Shown: positions 1 through 7,007 of the stretch, piece after piece
How positions within the stretch are numbered: the stretch's first letter is position 1
Layout of the letters: the number at the start of each line of letters is the position of its first letter
The notes under the pieces: model-generated
Told to the model about the DNA's origin: nothing
Seen by the model: the letters and a program-made list of their open reading frames with translations, nothing else
Database searches by the model: none
Translations under genes and position numbers: made by a program
Assembly (NCBI RefSeq): GCF_000807675.2
Contig: NZ_CP019962.1
Span: 992,001-1,056,000 of the forward strand
Origin: Eubacterium limosum
GTDB lineage: Bacteria > Bacillota > Clostridia > Eubacteriales > Eubacteriaceae
Direction: 5' to 3'
DNA: 64,000 nt

Positions 1-9
1 GAGCGCAAA

Positions 10-291
10 ATGAGCTATAAGAAGGCAACACATATTCTGCCGCGGGAGCTTCTGGAAAAGATTCAGGAGTACATTGACGGGGAGTTTCTCTACATCCCAA
101 GAATTTCTGACAATAAAAAAGGCTGGGGCGCATCAACCTCGACCCGTCAGGAATTGAAGGAGCGTAATACCAATATCTACACAGACTATCTGGCCGGAGC
201 GTCTATGGAAGCTCTGGCGGAGAAATACTTTTTGAGCCTGAAGAGTATCCAGAGAATTGTCGGGCAGTTAAAAAAAGAGAATAACGGCTAA
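10..291 (+). CDS. CD3324-type helix-turn-helix protein
   Basis: A 93-residue basic protein. The N-terminal half is hydrophilic and carries the stretch FLYIPRISDNKKGWGAST. The C-terminal half (about residues 55-90, from DYLAGASMEALAEKY onward) looks like a helix-turn-helix of the Mor/resolvase kind, which matches small clostridial proteins annotated as CD3324 family. A role as a small DNA-binding regulator is inferred; no target is visible. The gene lies alone and ends just before a strong hairpin terminator. The ATG is near the window edge, but the reading frame is complete. Confidence 0.7.
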   Translation: MSYKKATHILPRELLEKIQEYIDGEFLYIPRISDNKKGWGASTSTRQELKERNTNIYTDYLAGASMEALAEKYFLSLKSIQRIVGQLKKENNG

Positions 292-295
292 TGAC

Positions 296-331
296 AGCTG
301 ATTCAGTTTTACAGACTGGGTCAGCTTTTTT
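296..331 (+). terminator. Intrinsic terminator after the HTH gene
   Basis: AGCTGA pairs with TCAGCT, with an inner AGT/ACT pair around a TTTACAG loop, followed by a T-rich run. It begins four bases after the stop codon. Confidence 0.8.
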
Positions 332-427
332 CTTATGTTTATTTATGAAAAGAGTATTAGGTAGGGTGCACAGAAGCATCATGCTACAATGGATTCATAA
401 AAGAAATATGAATCAGGGAGGCACAGG

Positions 428-460
428 ATGAAAAGAATTTGTGACAATCCACCTTATTAG
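428..460 (+). CDS. 10-residue leader peptide MKRICDNPPY
   Basis: A very short frame, ATG to TAG, with an excellent ribosome binding site (AGGGAGG at 415-421, six bases before ATG). The peptide has a consecutive proline pair before the last residue. The stop codon overlaps the first base of a 10-bp hairpin that buries the Shine-Dalgarno site of the next gene. The placement is that of a translational-attenuation leader; the inducing signal is unknown. Too short for protein-level proof. Confidence 0.5.
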   Translation: MKRICDNPPY

Positions 461-489
461 GCTTCTTTCTTATAATAGTGAAAGGAGCC
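460..489 (+). promoter_or_regulatory. SD-sequestering hairpin before the DUF1062 gene
   Basis: GGCTTCTTTC (460-469) pairs with GAAAGGAGCC (480-489) over 10 positions (one G-T wobble) around a 10-base loop. The 3' arm contains the AAAGGAG ribosome binding site used by the ATG at 495. Ribosomes on the upstream 10-codon frame would reach or open this hairpin. Confidence 0.55.
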
Positions 490-494
490 AGACA

Positions 495-1046
495 ATGAAA
501 AAAATTATCTGGAAAATAGAACCCCTTGGGCCGCCCTTGGTGTTAAGGCATTGCAAAAAATGCGGTAAAACGTCAGAGTTTAGCTGTTCGGGACAATTTC
601 GTGTCAATGCCCAGCGGAAATATCTGGATGTTTGGCTGATTTACAAATGCGCAAAATGTGATACGACCTGGAACGCGGCGGTTTATTCACGTGTTTCGCC
701 ACAGGCGTTGAACGCTGATTTGCTGGAAGGCTTTTACAGCAATGAAGAAGGGCTTGCCCGGCAGTATGCCATGGATTTTCAATTTCTGAAAGGAAACGGC
801 GCCGATGTCCTTCGGCCATCCTGCTCTGTTTTGGGCGATATTCCCGTATCCGGAGAAGTATCAGAGGTGGAGATACAAAGCGAATACCCATTTCCAGTCA
901 AGGTTTCCACATTGGTGCGGGATAAGCTGTGCCTGTCACAGAAGGATTATCTGGAACAGGTCACAGAGGGCAAGATCAGGAGCAGCGCAGGTCAGGATCT
1001 GCGGAAATGCAGGCTGAAAAATGGAATGGTCCTTATTTTTCAGTAA
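495..1046 (+). CDS. DUF1062 domain protein
   Basis: A 183-residue protein starting MKKIIWKIEPLGPP. The ATG at 495 is chosen because AAAGGAG lies at 481-487; a longer frame from 441 has no such site. Near the N-terminus two CxxC pairs (CKKCGKTSEF and CAKCDTTW) form a probable zinc ribbon, and the remainder contains an RDKLCLSQKDYLEQV segment that looks like a helical DNA- or RNA-binding tail. The family has no established function that I know of. The gene is monocistronic, ends in a strong terminator and sits behind a leader peptide with a hairpin hiding its ribosome binding site, suggesting induction at the level of translation. Confidence 0.75.
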   Translation: MKKIIWKIEPLGPPLVLRHCKKCGKTSEFSCSGQFRVNAQRKYLDVWLIYKCAKCDTTWNAAVYSRVSPQALNADLLEGFYSNEEGLARQYAMDFQFLKGNGADVLRPSCSVLGDIPVSGEVSEVEIQSEYPFPVKVSTLVRDKLCLSQKDYLEQVTEGKIRSSAGQDLRKCRLKNGMVLIFQ

Positions 1047-1096
1047 GACAATAAATTTCAATTCAACAGACATACGCTGGATAATACCATATGGAG

Positions 1097-1132
1097 AAGA
1101 ACCTCTTACATTGGGTAAGAGGTTCTTTTTTT
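1097..1132 (+). terminator. Intrinsic terminator
   Basis: AGAACCTCTTAC and GTAAGAGGTTCT form a 12-bp stem with a short loop, followed by seven T. It ends the DUF1062 transcript. Confidence 0.9.
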
Positions 1133-1181
1133 GTGAATTAGAGACAGTGCAGATCTGCCCGCTGAGAAAACAGTTGACGGT

Positions 1182-1685
1182 TTAAGTGCGATGATCTTTC
1201 AGGTACAGGCGTTCAAGGAGATATTTTCCGGTTTGTGTTTTAAAATATCGGCTGCCAAAGCTTTGGATTGACTCAGGAGACAGGCTGCGATCATAGGCGT
1301 TGACAAGAAAATCCGCTTCGATAAGAACCTGATAGTCTAAGCCTGCAATGGTGTTATAGGTATGGTGATGAGCAACAAGATAGCAGACACGATCAATGAT
1401 ATTCGATGGATAATCAAGGCTTTCAAGTACCTTTCGGGCTTCGGCGGGGCCTTCCTGCTCTTGCAGCTTGCCGTTACTTTGACCATATTTTGCTTCACTG
1501 ATCTTACTTCCGATATCGTGGACAATTGCAGCGGTTTCAAGGATAGTCGCCGTGCAAGGGTCAAGCTGCTCACAACTGCTGATAGCTTGGGCAAATCCCA
1601 GTACTTTGAGAAAATGATGGATTCGTCTTGGGTCATTTGCCAGGTAATCGCTCATCTCGAGAATCAATTGAGATTGGTTAAGCAT
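1182..1685 (-). CDS. HD domain phosphohydrolase
   Basis: A 167-residue protein with the HD superfamily metal-binding pattern: an upstream HHFLKV histidine, the paired HDIG in AAIVHDIGSKI, the HHHTY run about 50 residues later, and an acidic EADFL near the C-terminal third. This family hydrolyses phosphate esters of nucleotides or similar compounds; the substrate cannot be read from the sequence. It is a single-domain protein without sensor or output domains. It is transcribed alone toward the DUF1062 gene, with little between the two 3' ends except the terminator. Confidence 0.8.
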   Translation of the reverse strand: MLNQSQLILEMSDYLANDPRRIHHFLKVLGFAQAISSCEQLDPCTATILETAAIVHDIGSKISEAKYGQSNGKLQEQEGPAEARKVLESLDYPSNIIDRVCYLVAHHHTYNTIAGLDYQVLIEADFLVNAYDRSLSPESIQSFGSRYFKTQTGKYLLERLYLKDHRT

Positions 1686-1822
1686 TGTATATTCCTTTCT
1701 TTGTTTCGATAAAGATTATTGCAAGTATACATTGCAGTGCAGTAAAAAGACAGCGTATTTGCAACGGAATAGTGGAATTTGTTATAAAATGCGGTTTTAC
1801 ACAAAAAAGAAGGGAGTTTTGC

Positions 1823-1906
1823 GTGTATAAAAAGGTTTTAGATGGATTTGATGGGAAAATTCTCAAATTATTTTACAATAAAGGTCGTGGAAATCAATTT
1901 TTATGA
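1823..1906 (+). CDS. Possible 27-residue small protein
   Basis: In the 433-base gap between the HD gene and amt, a GTG-started frame (MYKKVLDGFDGKILKLFYNK...) is preceded by AAGGGAG at 1810-1816 with good spacing. It is basic and short, has no recognised family, and could be chance. The rest of the gap is AT-rich and holds only the amt promoter. Confidence 0.2.
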   Translation: MYKKVLDGFDGKILKLFYNKGRGNQFL

Positions 1907-2047
1907 CTTGAAAAATAATTTCACGAAAATCAAAAAATCATAATTTATGAGAAAAGATAATAAGCAGTTAGACTTTGCACTAGAAAAGTAAAAATTCGAC
2001 AAAAATAATTATAAGATTTATAAACATAAAATTTACAAAGGGTCTGT

Positions 2048-2076
2048 TTGACAGATAAAGTAAAAGCTGATAATCT
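2048..2076 (+). promoter_or_regulatory. Sigma-A promoter for amt
   Basis: TTGACA (2048-2053), a 17-base spacer and TAATCT (2071-2076) lie about 43 bases upstream of the amt start. The -35 box is a perfect consensus. Confidence 0.75.
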
Positions 2077-2118
2077 TGAATGTAAATTTTGTATGATTTA
2101 TGAGGAGAAAAGGGAAGT

Positions 2119-3324
2119 ATGATTAATTTTGCGGATACAGGGTTTATTCTTGTCTGTGCGGCAATGGTGTGCCTGATGACACCGGCGTTAGCTGTTTTTT
2201 ACGCTGGACTGCTGAGAAAAGGAAATATCGTTGATATTATGTTTCAGTGCTTTATTGCCATGGGTATTGTGACGGTTCTTTGGTTTATGGGTGGTTTCAG
2301 CCTGATTTTTGGCGATGATGTTTCGGGAATAATCGGTAATCTGGAATTTGCATTTTTACAGAATGTCAGTCTGGCGTCCTCAGCACTCTGGGCTCCGACG
2401 ATTCCGTTTATTGCGTTTTTTGTCTTTCAGCTGATGTTTGCACTGGTGACACCAGCGCTTATCTGCGGCGCGGTGGCAGAGCGTATGACGCTTAAAAGCT
2501 ACATGGTATTTCTGACGCTGTGGAGCTTTCTGGTTTATATTCCGGTAGCACATTGGGTATGGGGCGGAGGATTTTTGTCTCAGATGGGTCTGGCAGATTT
2601 TGCCGGTGGTACAGTGGTTCATATGAGCGCAGGATTCTCGGCTCTGGCGGCAGTGCTTGTAATCGGCGGCCGAAAAAAACGTGATTATACTCCGCATAAC
2701 ATGGTCTATGTCGCTATTGGCGCAGGGCTTTTATGGTTTGGATGGTTTGCCTTTAACGGAGGAAGCGCTCTGGCGGCCAATGAAATTGCAGCAATGACCA
2801 TCACCAATTCACAGATTTCGGCGGGCTTTGGACTTATGACCTGGGTGATTGCCAGCTGGATACAGGAAAAACATCCCAGTGTTCTCGGTGCAATGATGGG
2901 GGCTTTGGCAGGACTGGTATGTATAACGCCAGGGTCAGGATTTGTGGAACCGTGGGCGGCAGCGATAATTGGTGTCGTGGGCACGCTGTGCTGTTATGGG
3001 ATGATTCAGATGCGTATTAAAAAGAATCTGGATGATACACTGGATGTTTTTGGGCTGCATGGAGTCGGAGGCACCGTTGGAATTATTATGACGGGTCTTT
3101 TCGCGAGTCCTGCGATCAATGCTGTAACGGGTGCGGTTTATGGCAATCCGGGGCAGCTGCTGACACAGCTTGCCGGCGCGGTTATCGTCATGCTTTACAG
3201 CTTTGTGCTAACCATTGTCATGCTTAAAATAATCGGCCGTTTTACACCGCTGAGGGTTTCGGAGCAGATGGAATCAGCTGGGATTGACGAAGCGTACTAC
3301 AAGGAAAAAGGAATCGTGGAATAA
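2119..3324 (+). CDS. amt: Ammonium transporter, Amt family
   Basis: A 401-residue polytopic membrane protein with about 11 hydrophobic segments, usual for Amt/MEP/Rh channels. The family signature is clear: DFAGGTVVHMSAGFSAL around the first pore histidine and FGLHGVGGTVG around the second, which together form the twin-His pore. The substrate is ammonium/ammonia crossing the cytoplasmic membrane. The start has a GAGGAG-type ribosome site and a consensus promoter. No glnK/PII gene follows, unlike the common amtB-glnK arrangement; a terminator comes directly after the stop codon. Nitrogen regulation is likely but no binding site is evident. Confidence 0.93.
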   Translation: MINFADTGFILVCAAMVCLMTPALAVFYAGLLRKGNIVDIMFQCFIAMGIVTVLWFMGGFSLIFGDDVSGIIGNLEFAFLQNVSLASSALWAPTIPFIAFFVFQLMFALVTPALICGAVAERMTLKSYMVFLTLWSFLVYIPVAHWVWGGGFLSQMGLADFAGGTVVHMSAGFSALAAVLVIGGRKKRDYTPHNMVYVAIGAGLLWFGWFAFNGGSALAANEIAAMTITNSQISAGFGLMTWVIASWIQEKHPSVLGAMMGALAGLVCITPGSGFVEPWAAAIIGVVGTLCCYGMIQMRIKKNLDDTLDVFGLHGVGGTVGIIMTGLFASPAINAVTGAVYGNPGQLLTQLAGAVIVMLYSFVLTIVMLKIIGRFTPLRVSEQMESAGIDEAYYKEKGIVE

Positions 3325-3343
3325 AATCTGTCCATATTTTACT

Positions 3344-3377
3344 GCCCTGCCGTATTGGCAGGGCACATTGTTTTTTT
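3344..3377 (+). terminator. Intrinsic terminator between convergent genes
   Basis: GCCCTGCC/GGCAGGGC 8-bp stem with a five-base loop and a following T7 run; ends amt just before the end of the convergent M20 gene. Confidence 0.85.
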
Positions 3378-3387
3378 GGCAAGCAGC

Positions 3388-4536
3388 CTAAAAAAACAGA
3401 ATCCTGTTTGCCAGGTCGGTCAGTACATTTTCACATCGGGCGATATCTGCCAGGGGAACGTACTCATCGGGCTTGTGGGCCAGCTCAAGGTCACCGGGGC
3501 CGTAGGAAAGACAATTGTGATTATTCAGTTTTCCCGCGATAACGGCGGTATCGGTATAGCCGGGGAAAAAGCTGATTTGGGCTGGACTGCCGGTTACGGC
3601 TGCGCAGCTTTCTTTCAGCATTTTTAAAAGGTAGGAGTGCTCATCTTTTTCCACAAAAGGACGGTCACCGGTAATTTTATAATGGCCATGGACTCCAGGA
3701 ATCTGCTTTTCTGCCCGGCATATGGCTGATTTTACAATGGATTCCGCAGCAGCAGTGGTGGTAGGCGGCACGAGGCGCATATCAATGGTGACTGTGCAGT
3801 GATCCGGGACCACATATGGGCGGTAACCGCCGTTTATCTGCCCGAAGGTGACAGTAGAGTGGCCGAGGTCATGATGGGGCGCTGTTGCCTCAATTCCTTT
3901 CCGTACAGCAACAATCATTTCTGCCATGGCAGAAATGGCATCCGCCCCTTTCCAGGGTGTGCTGGCATGGGCGGTTACGCCGTCTGCCGTCAGTTCAAAC
4001 CAGGTGCGTCCTTTGTGGGCAACCTGAATTTGCCCGTTTGTGGGCTCGGTGTCCAATACCCAGCTTTTCTCAGTTACCCAGCCTGAGGCGATGGCCGCCT
4101 CCACACCGCGCATATAGTCTTCTTCATCGATTGTTCCGATGAAAACAAAGGAGTGGCGCGGCTGTTTTCTGGAAGCGGCGGCTTTAAGAAAAGCGGATAG
4201 GGCGCAGGCCAGACCGGATTTCATATCGCAGGCGCCTCTGCCGTAAAGCCGTCCGTCCTTTATCTCGGCAGAGAGCGGTGGGACACTCCAGCCCTCTCCC
4301 AATGTCACAGTATCCATATGGCAGATATAAATAAGTGCTGGATCGTCAATTTCTCCTTTGATTTTTCCCATGACATTAAAACGGCCGGGCAGAACCTCTT
4401 CTTTGACAACAGGAATGCCTGATGACTTCAGAAGCTCTGCGATTTTATGGCTGATGGCCCCCTCATATGCACCGGGATCTGAGCTGTCTATACGGACAAG
4501 CTCCTGGGTCAGTGTCTGTGCATTTATGGTATTCAT
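3388..4536 (-). CDS. M20 family metallopeptidase (ArgE/DapE-like)
   Basis: A 382-residue di-zinc hydrolase. Visible metal-site motifs in order are CHMDTV (His ligand), GRGACDMKSG (bridging Asp), TIDEEDYMRG (catalytic Glu and Glu ligand), DTEPTNG (Asp ligand) and a C-terminal ELAHKPDEYVP (His ligand). The central lid domain contains TAHASTPWKGADAI. Relatives deacylate acetylornithine or succinyl-diaminopimelate or cleave dipeptides; the substrate here is not determinable. Located alone, without arginine or lysine biosynthesis genes, so a scavenging or peptide-processing role is possible. Confidence 0.88.
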   Translation of the reverse strand: MNTINAQTLTQELVRIDSSDPGAYEGAISHKIAELLKSSGIPVVKEEVLPGRFNVMGKIKGEIDDPALIYICHMDTVTLGEGWSVPPLSAEIKDGRLYGRGACDMKSGLACALSAFLKAAASRKQPRHSFVFIGTIDEEDYMRGVEAAIASGWVTEKSWVLDTEPTNGQIQVAHKGRTWFELTADGVTAHASTPWKGADAISAMAEMIVAVRKGIEATAPHHDLGHSTVTFGQINGGYRPYVVPDHCTVTIDMRLVPPTTTAAAESIVKSAICRAEKQIPGVHGHYKITGDRPFVEKDEHSYLLKMLKESCAAVTGSPAQISFFPGYTDTAVIAGKLNNHNCLSYGPGDLELAHKPDEYVPLADIARCENVLTDLANRILFF

Positions 4537-4669
4537 AGAAACCTCCTGATTGTTCGATAAATTCTTTTTATATTATATAATAAATTTTCTAAAATGGAAA
4601 GAAAAACAATAAAAGATTCTTAAATCATTCCATGAAGGTTAATGTTATAATATTACAATAAAGGGAGGG

Positions 4670-6028
4670 ATGTCTGTGGAAAAACAGAATGACTTTACTC
4701 AAGGGAGCATATCCGGCAATATTATGCGCCTAGCATTTCCGATGATGGCGGCACAGCTGATTAATGTGCTGTACAGCGTGGTTGACCGCGTCTATATCGG
4801 CCATTTACCGGATGCTTCGACACTTGCTCTGACAGGTCTGGGTCTTACCTTTCCCATTATTATGATCATTACGGCTTTTGCCAACCTTTTTGGCATGGGC
4901 GGCGCGCCGCTCTGCTCCATTGCCAGGGGGAAAGGAGATGACCGAAGGGCAGAGCGCATTATGGGGAATTCCTTTGCCATGCTGCTCATCACCGGCGTTT
5001 TGCTCATGATCGTATGCCTGATTTTTAAGAGGCCGATTTTATACGCCTTTGGCGCCAGTGACCAAACCTTTCCATACGCTGACGATTATGTTGAAATATA
5101 TCTCTGCGGCAGTCTCTTTGTGATGATCGGCCTGGGAATGAACAGCTTCATCAATTCACAGGGATTTGCAAAAATTGGAATGATGACTGTAGCGCTCGGA
5201 GCAGTGGTTAATATTCTGCTGGACCCGGTATTTATTTTTATCTTTGGTTTAGGCGTCAAGGGTGCAGCCCTGGCGACAGTGCTGTCTCAGCTGCTTTCAG
5301 CCCTCTGGGTTTTACGCTTTCTGACAGGAAAAAAAGCCATCTACCGCCTCAGTCTGAAAAGTATGAAGCTGGATTTTTCGCTGATCGGTGAGATTTCAGG
5401 CCTTGGCCTGTCGGGGTTCATCATGTCGGTCACTAACAGTGCGGTGCAGATCGTATGTAATGCGAGTCTTCAGTTTTATGGCGGAGATATTTACGTGGGC
5501 GTTATGACTGTTTTAAACTCCATTCGTGAGGTGCTCACCATGCCTGTCCAGGGGATTACCAACGGAGCGCAGCCGGTGCTCGGTTTTAATTATGGGGCTG
5601 GGGCTTATGGAAGAGTTCGGAAGGGAATTCAGTTTACAGCCATTATCGGTGTAGCGTACACTTTTATTGCCTGGTTGATTCTGATGCTTACGCCCCAGGC
5701 CTTTATTCATATTTTTAACAGTGAGCCGGAGCTTATAAGGCTTGGTGTGCCGGCTTTGTATATTTATTTTTTCGGGTTTTTTATGATGGCGCTGCAATTT
5801 TCAGGCCAGACTGTTTTTATTGCCCTGGGCAAGTCGAAGCAGGCTATTTTCTTTTCGCTGCTTCGAAAAGCGATCATTGTTATCCCGCTTACCCTGTTCC
5901 TGCCAACAGTTTTCAACCTAGGCGTCAACGGCGTTTTTCTGGCAGAGCCCATCTCCAATTTCATTGGGGGAGCTGCCTGCTTTATCACCATGATGGTCAC
6001 CGTATGGTCAAAAATGAAAGAAGAATAG
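4670..6028 (+). CDS. MATE family efflux transporter
   Basis: A 452-residue protein with 12 predicted membrane segments arranged as two MatE repeats (N-terminal QLINVLYSVVDRVYIGHL and mid-protein GLSGFIMSVTNSAVQIVCN). The family exports drugs or metabolites in exchange for Na+ or H+. AAGGGAGGG directly precedes the ATG, and a TATAAT box lies at 4646-4651. It is closest in style to the DinF/MepA group of Firmicutes. One of three MATE genes in this window; the other two sit beside MarR and MerR regulators, whereas no regulator adjoins this one. Confidence 0.9.
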   Translation: MSVEKQNDFTQGSISGNIMRLAFPMMAAQLINVLYSVVDRVYIGHLPDASTLALTGLGLTFPIIMIITAFANLFGMGGAPLCSIARGKGDDRRAERIMGNSFAMLLITGVLLMIVCLIFKRPILYAFGASDQTFPYADDYVEIYLCGSLFVMIGLGMNSFINSQGFAKIGMMTVALGAVVNILLDPVFIFIFGLGVKGAALATVLSQLLSALWVLRFLTGKKAIYRLSLKSMKLDFSLIGEISGLGLSGFIMSVTNSAVQIVCNASLQFYGGDIYVGVMTVLNSIREVLTMPVQGITNGAQPVLGFNYGAGAYGRVRKGIQFTAIIGVAYTFIAWLILMLTPQAFIHIFNSEPELIRLGVPALYIYFFGFFMMALQFSGQTVFIALGKSKQAIFFSLLRKAIIVIPLTLFLPTVFNLGVNGVFLAEPISNFIGGAACFITMMVTVWSKMKEE

Positions 6029-6038
6029 CCGATTAATG

Positions 6039-6077
6039 GTCTCTGCAAAATGCGCGTTTATTTGCAGAGACTTTTTT
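6039..6077 (+). terminator. Intrinsic terminator after the MATE gene
   Basis: GTCTCTGCAAA pairs with TTTGCAGAGAC (11 bp), followed by T6. Confidence 0.9.
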
Positions 6078-6138
6078 AGTGGATAAAATACAAACAAATG
6101 GGTAAATATATTCATGTTATAAGTTAAATGCCTGACAA

Positions 6139-6161
6139 TTGTATTCGTTTGAGTTGTATTC
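6139..6161 (+). promoter_or_regulatory. Direct repeat TTGTATTC in the etf promoter region
   Basis: TTGTATTC occurs at 6139-6146 and 6154-6161, 15 bases start to start, just upstream of and overlapping a possible -35 (TTGAGT at 6149) and AT-rich -10. A regulator site is plausible; no regulator is adjacent. Confidence 0.35.
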
Positions 6162-6209
6162 AGGATATTATATTTTATTTGAAACCGATTGAGAAAAGGA
6201 GGTAATCAG

Positions 6210-6995
6210 ATGAATGTTGCTGTATGTATTAAGCAGGTTCCCGCTGTGTCAGAAATTAAGCTGGAAAAGGGTACAAACCGAATGCTGAGAGAGGATGTGC
6301 CCGCAGTTGTAAACCTTTGTGATAAAAATGCTTTGGAGGAGGCTCTCAGGCTTCGGGAAAAGCATGGCGGCAGGGTAACGGTCTTATCCATGGGGCCGGC
6401 TCAGGCCGAGGAAGCGCTCCGGGAATGTATCGCCATGGGGGCAGATGAAGCGGTTCTGCTCTATGACGCTGCGCTGCAGGGATCGGATACTCTTGCCACC
6501 AGCCGCGTATTGGCTGCGGCGATTGATAAGCTGGGCGGCTATGATCTGGTACTCTGCGGCAAGCAGGCCAGCGACGGCGATACAGGGCAGGTAGGCCCAG
6601 GAATTGCCGAACGGCTGGACTACGCTCAGGTCACTTATGTGAACCGGCTGAAGGTTGAAGATTATGTTTTGACAGCGGAACGTGAAAATAGAGATGGTGT
6701 TGAAATCCTGCAGGTGGTATTGCCGGCGGTCTGCACTATTACGGAAAAAGCCCATGCGCCGAGACACCCCTCGATAAAGGGCAAAATGAAATCAAAAAGT
6801 GCAGAGATCCGGACGTTATCGGCGGCAGACATTGGATTAACGCCTGATGATGTTGGTTTTAAAGGCTCAGCGACCCAGGTGGTCGGCACTTTTTCACCAG
6901 TAGTTCTGGATACTGGCGTTCGGATTGACGCGAAGGATGGCCAGGAAGGCGCAAAAGACCTGTTTGAAACCCTGGAAAGCCTGGGCGTGTGGTAA
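6210..6995 (+). CDS. etfB: Electron transfer flavoprotein beta subunit
   Basis: A 261-residue EtfB. The ATG at 6210 follows AAAGGAGG. The N-terminal MNVAVCIKQVP and the internal segment CGKQASDGDTGQVGPGIAE are typical; the DGDT-Q-VGP form of this loop is the one found in bifurcating (group 2) ETFs, which bind FAD rather than AMP here and oxidise NADH. EtfB pairs with EtfA, encoded 12 bases downstream as part of a fusion. Together with the acyl-CoA dehydrogenase this would form a complex coupling NADH oxidation to reduction of an enoyl-CoA and ferredoxin, the CarCDE/Bcd-EtfAB design; the bifurcating function is inferred from motif and context. Confidence 0.92.
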   Translation: MNVAVCIKQVPAVSEIKLEKGTNRMLREDVPAVVNLCDKNALEEALRLREKHGGRVTVLSMGPAQAEEALRECIAMGADEAVLLYDAALQGSDTLATSRVLAAAIDKLGGYDLVLCGKQASDGDTGQVGPGIAERLDYAQVTYVNRLKVEDYVLTAERENRDGVEILQVVLPAVCTITEKAHAPRHPSIKGKMKSKSAEIRTLSAADIGLTPDDVGFKGSATQVVGTFSPVVLDTGVRIDAKDGQEGAKDLFETLESLGVW

Positions 6996-7007
6996 GGAGG
7001 AAACATC

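Noticed and set aside
604-891. Long frames opposite or out of frame within real genes (for example 604-891 minus, 11755-12198 minus, 41359-41856 minus)
   Set aside because: They overlap well-supported genes, lack ribosome sites and have no recognisable domains.
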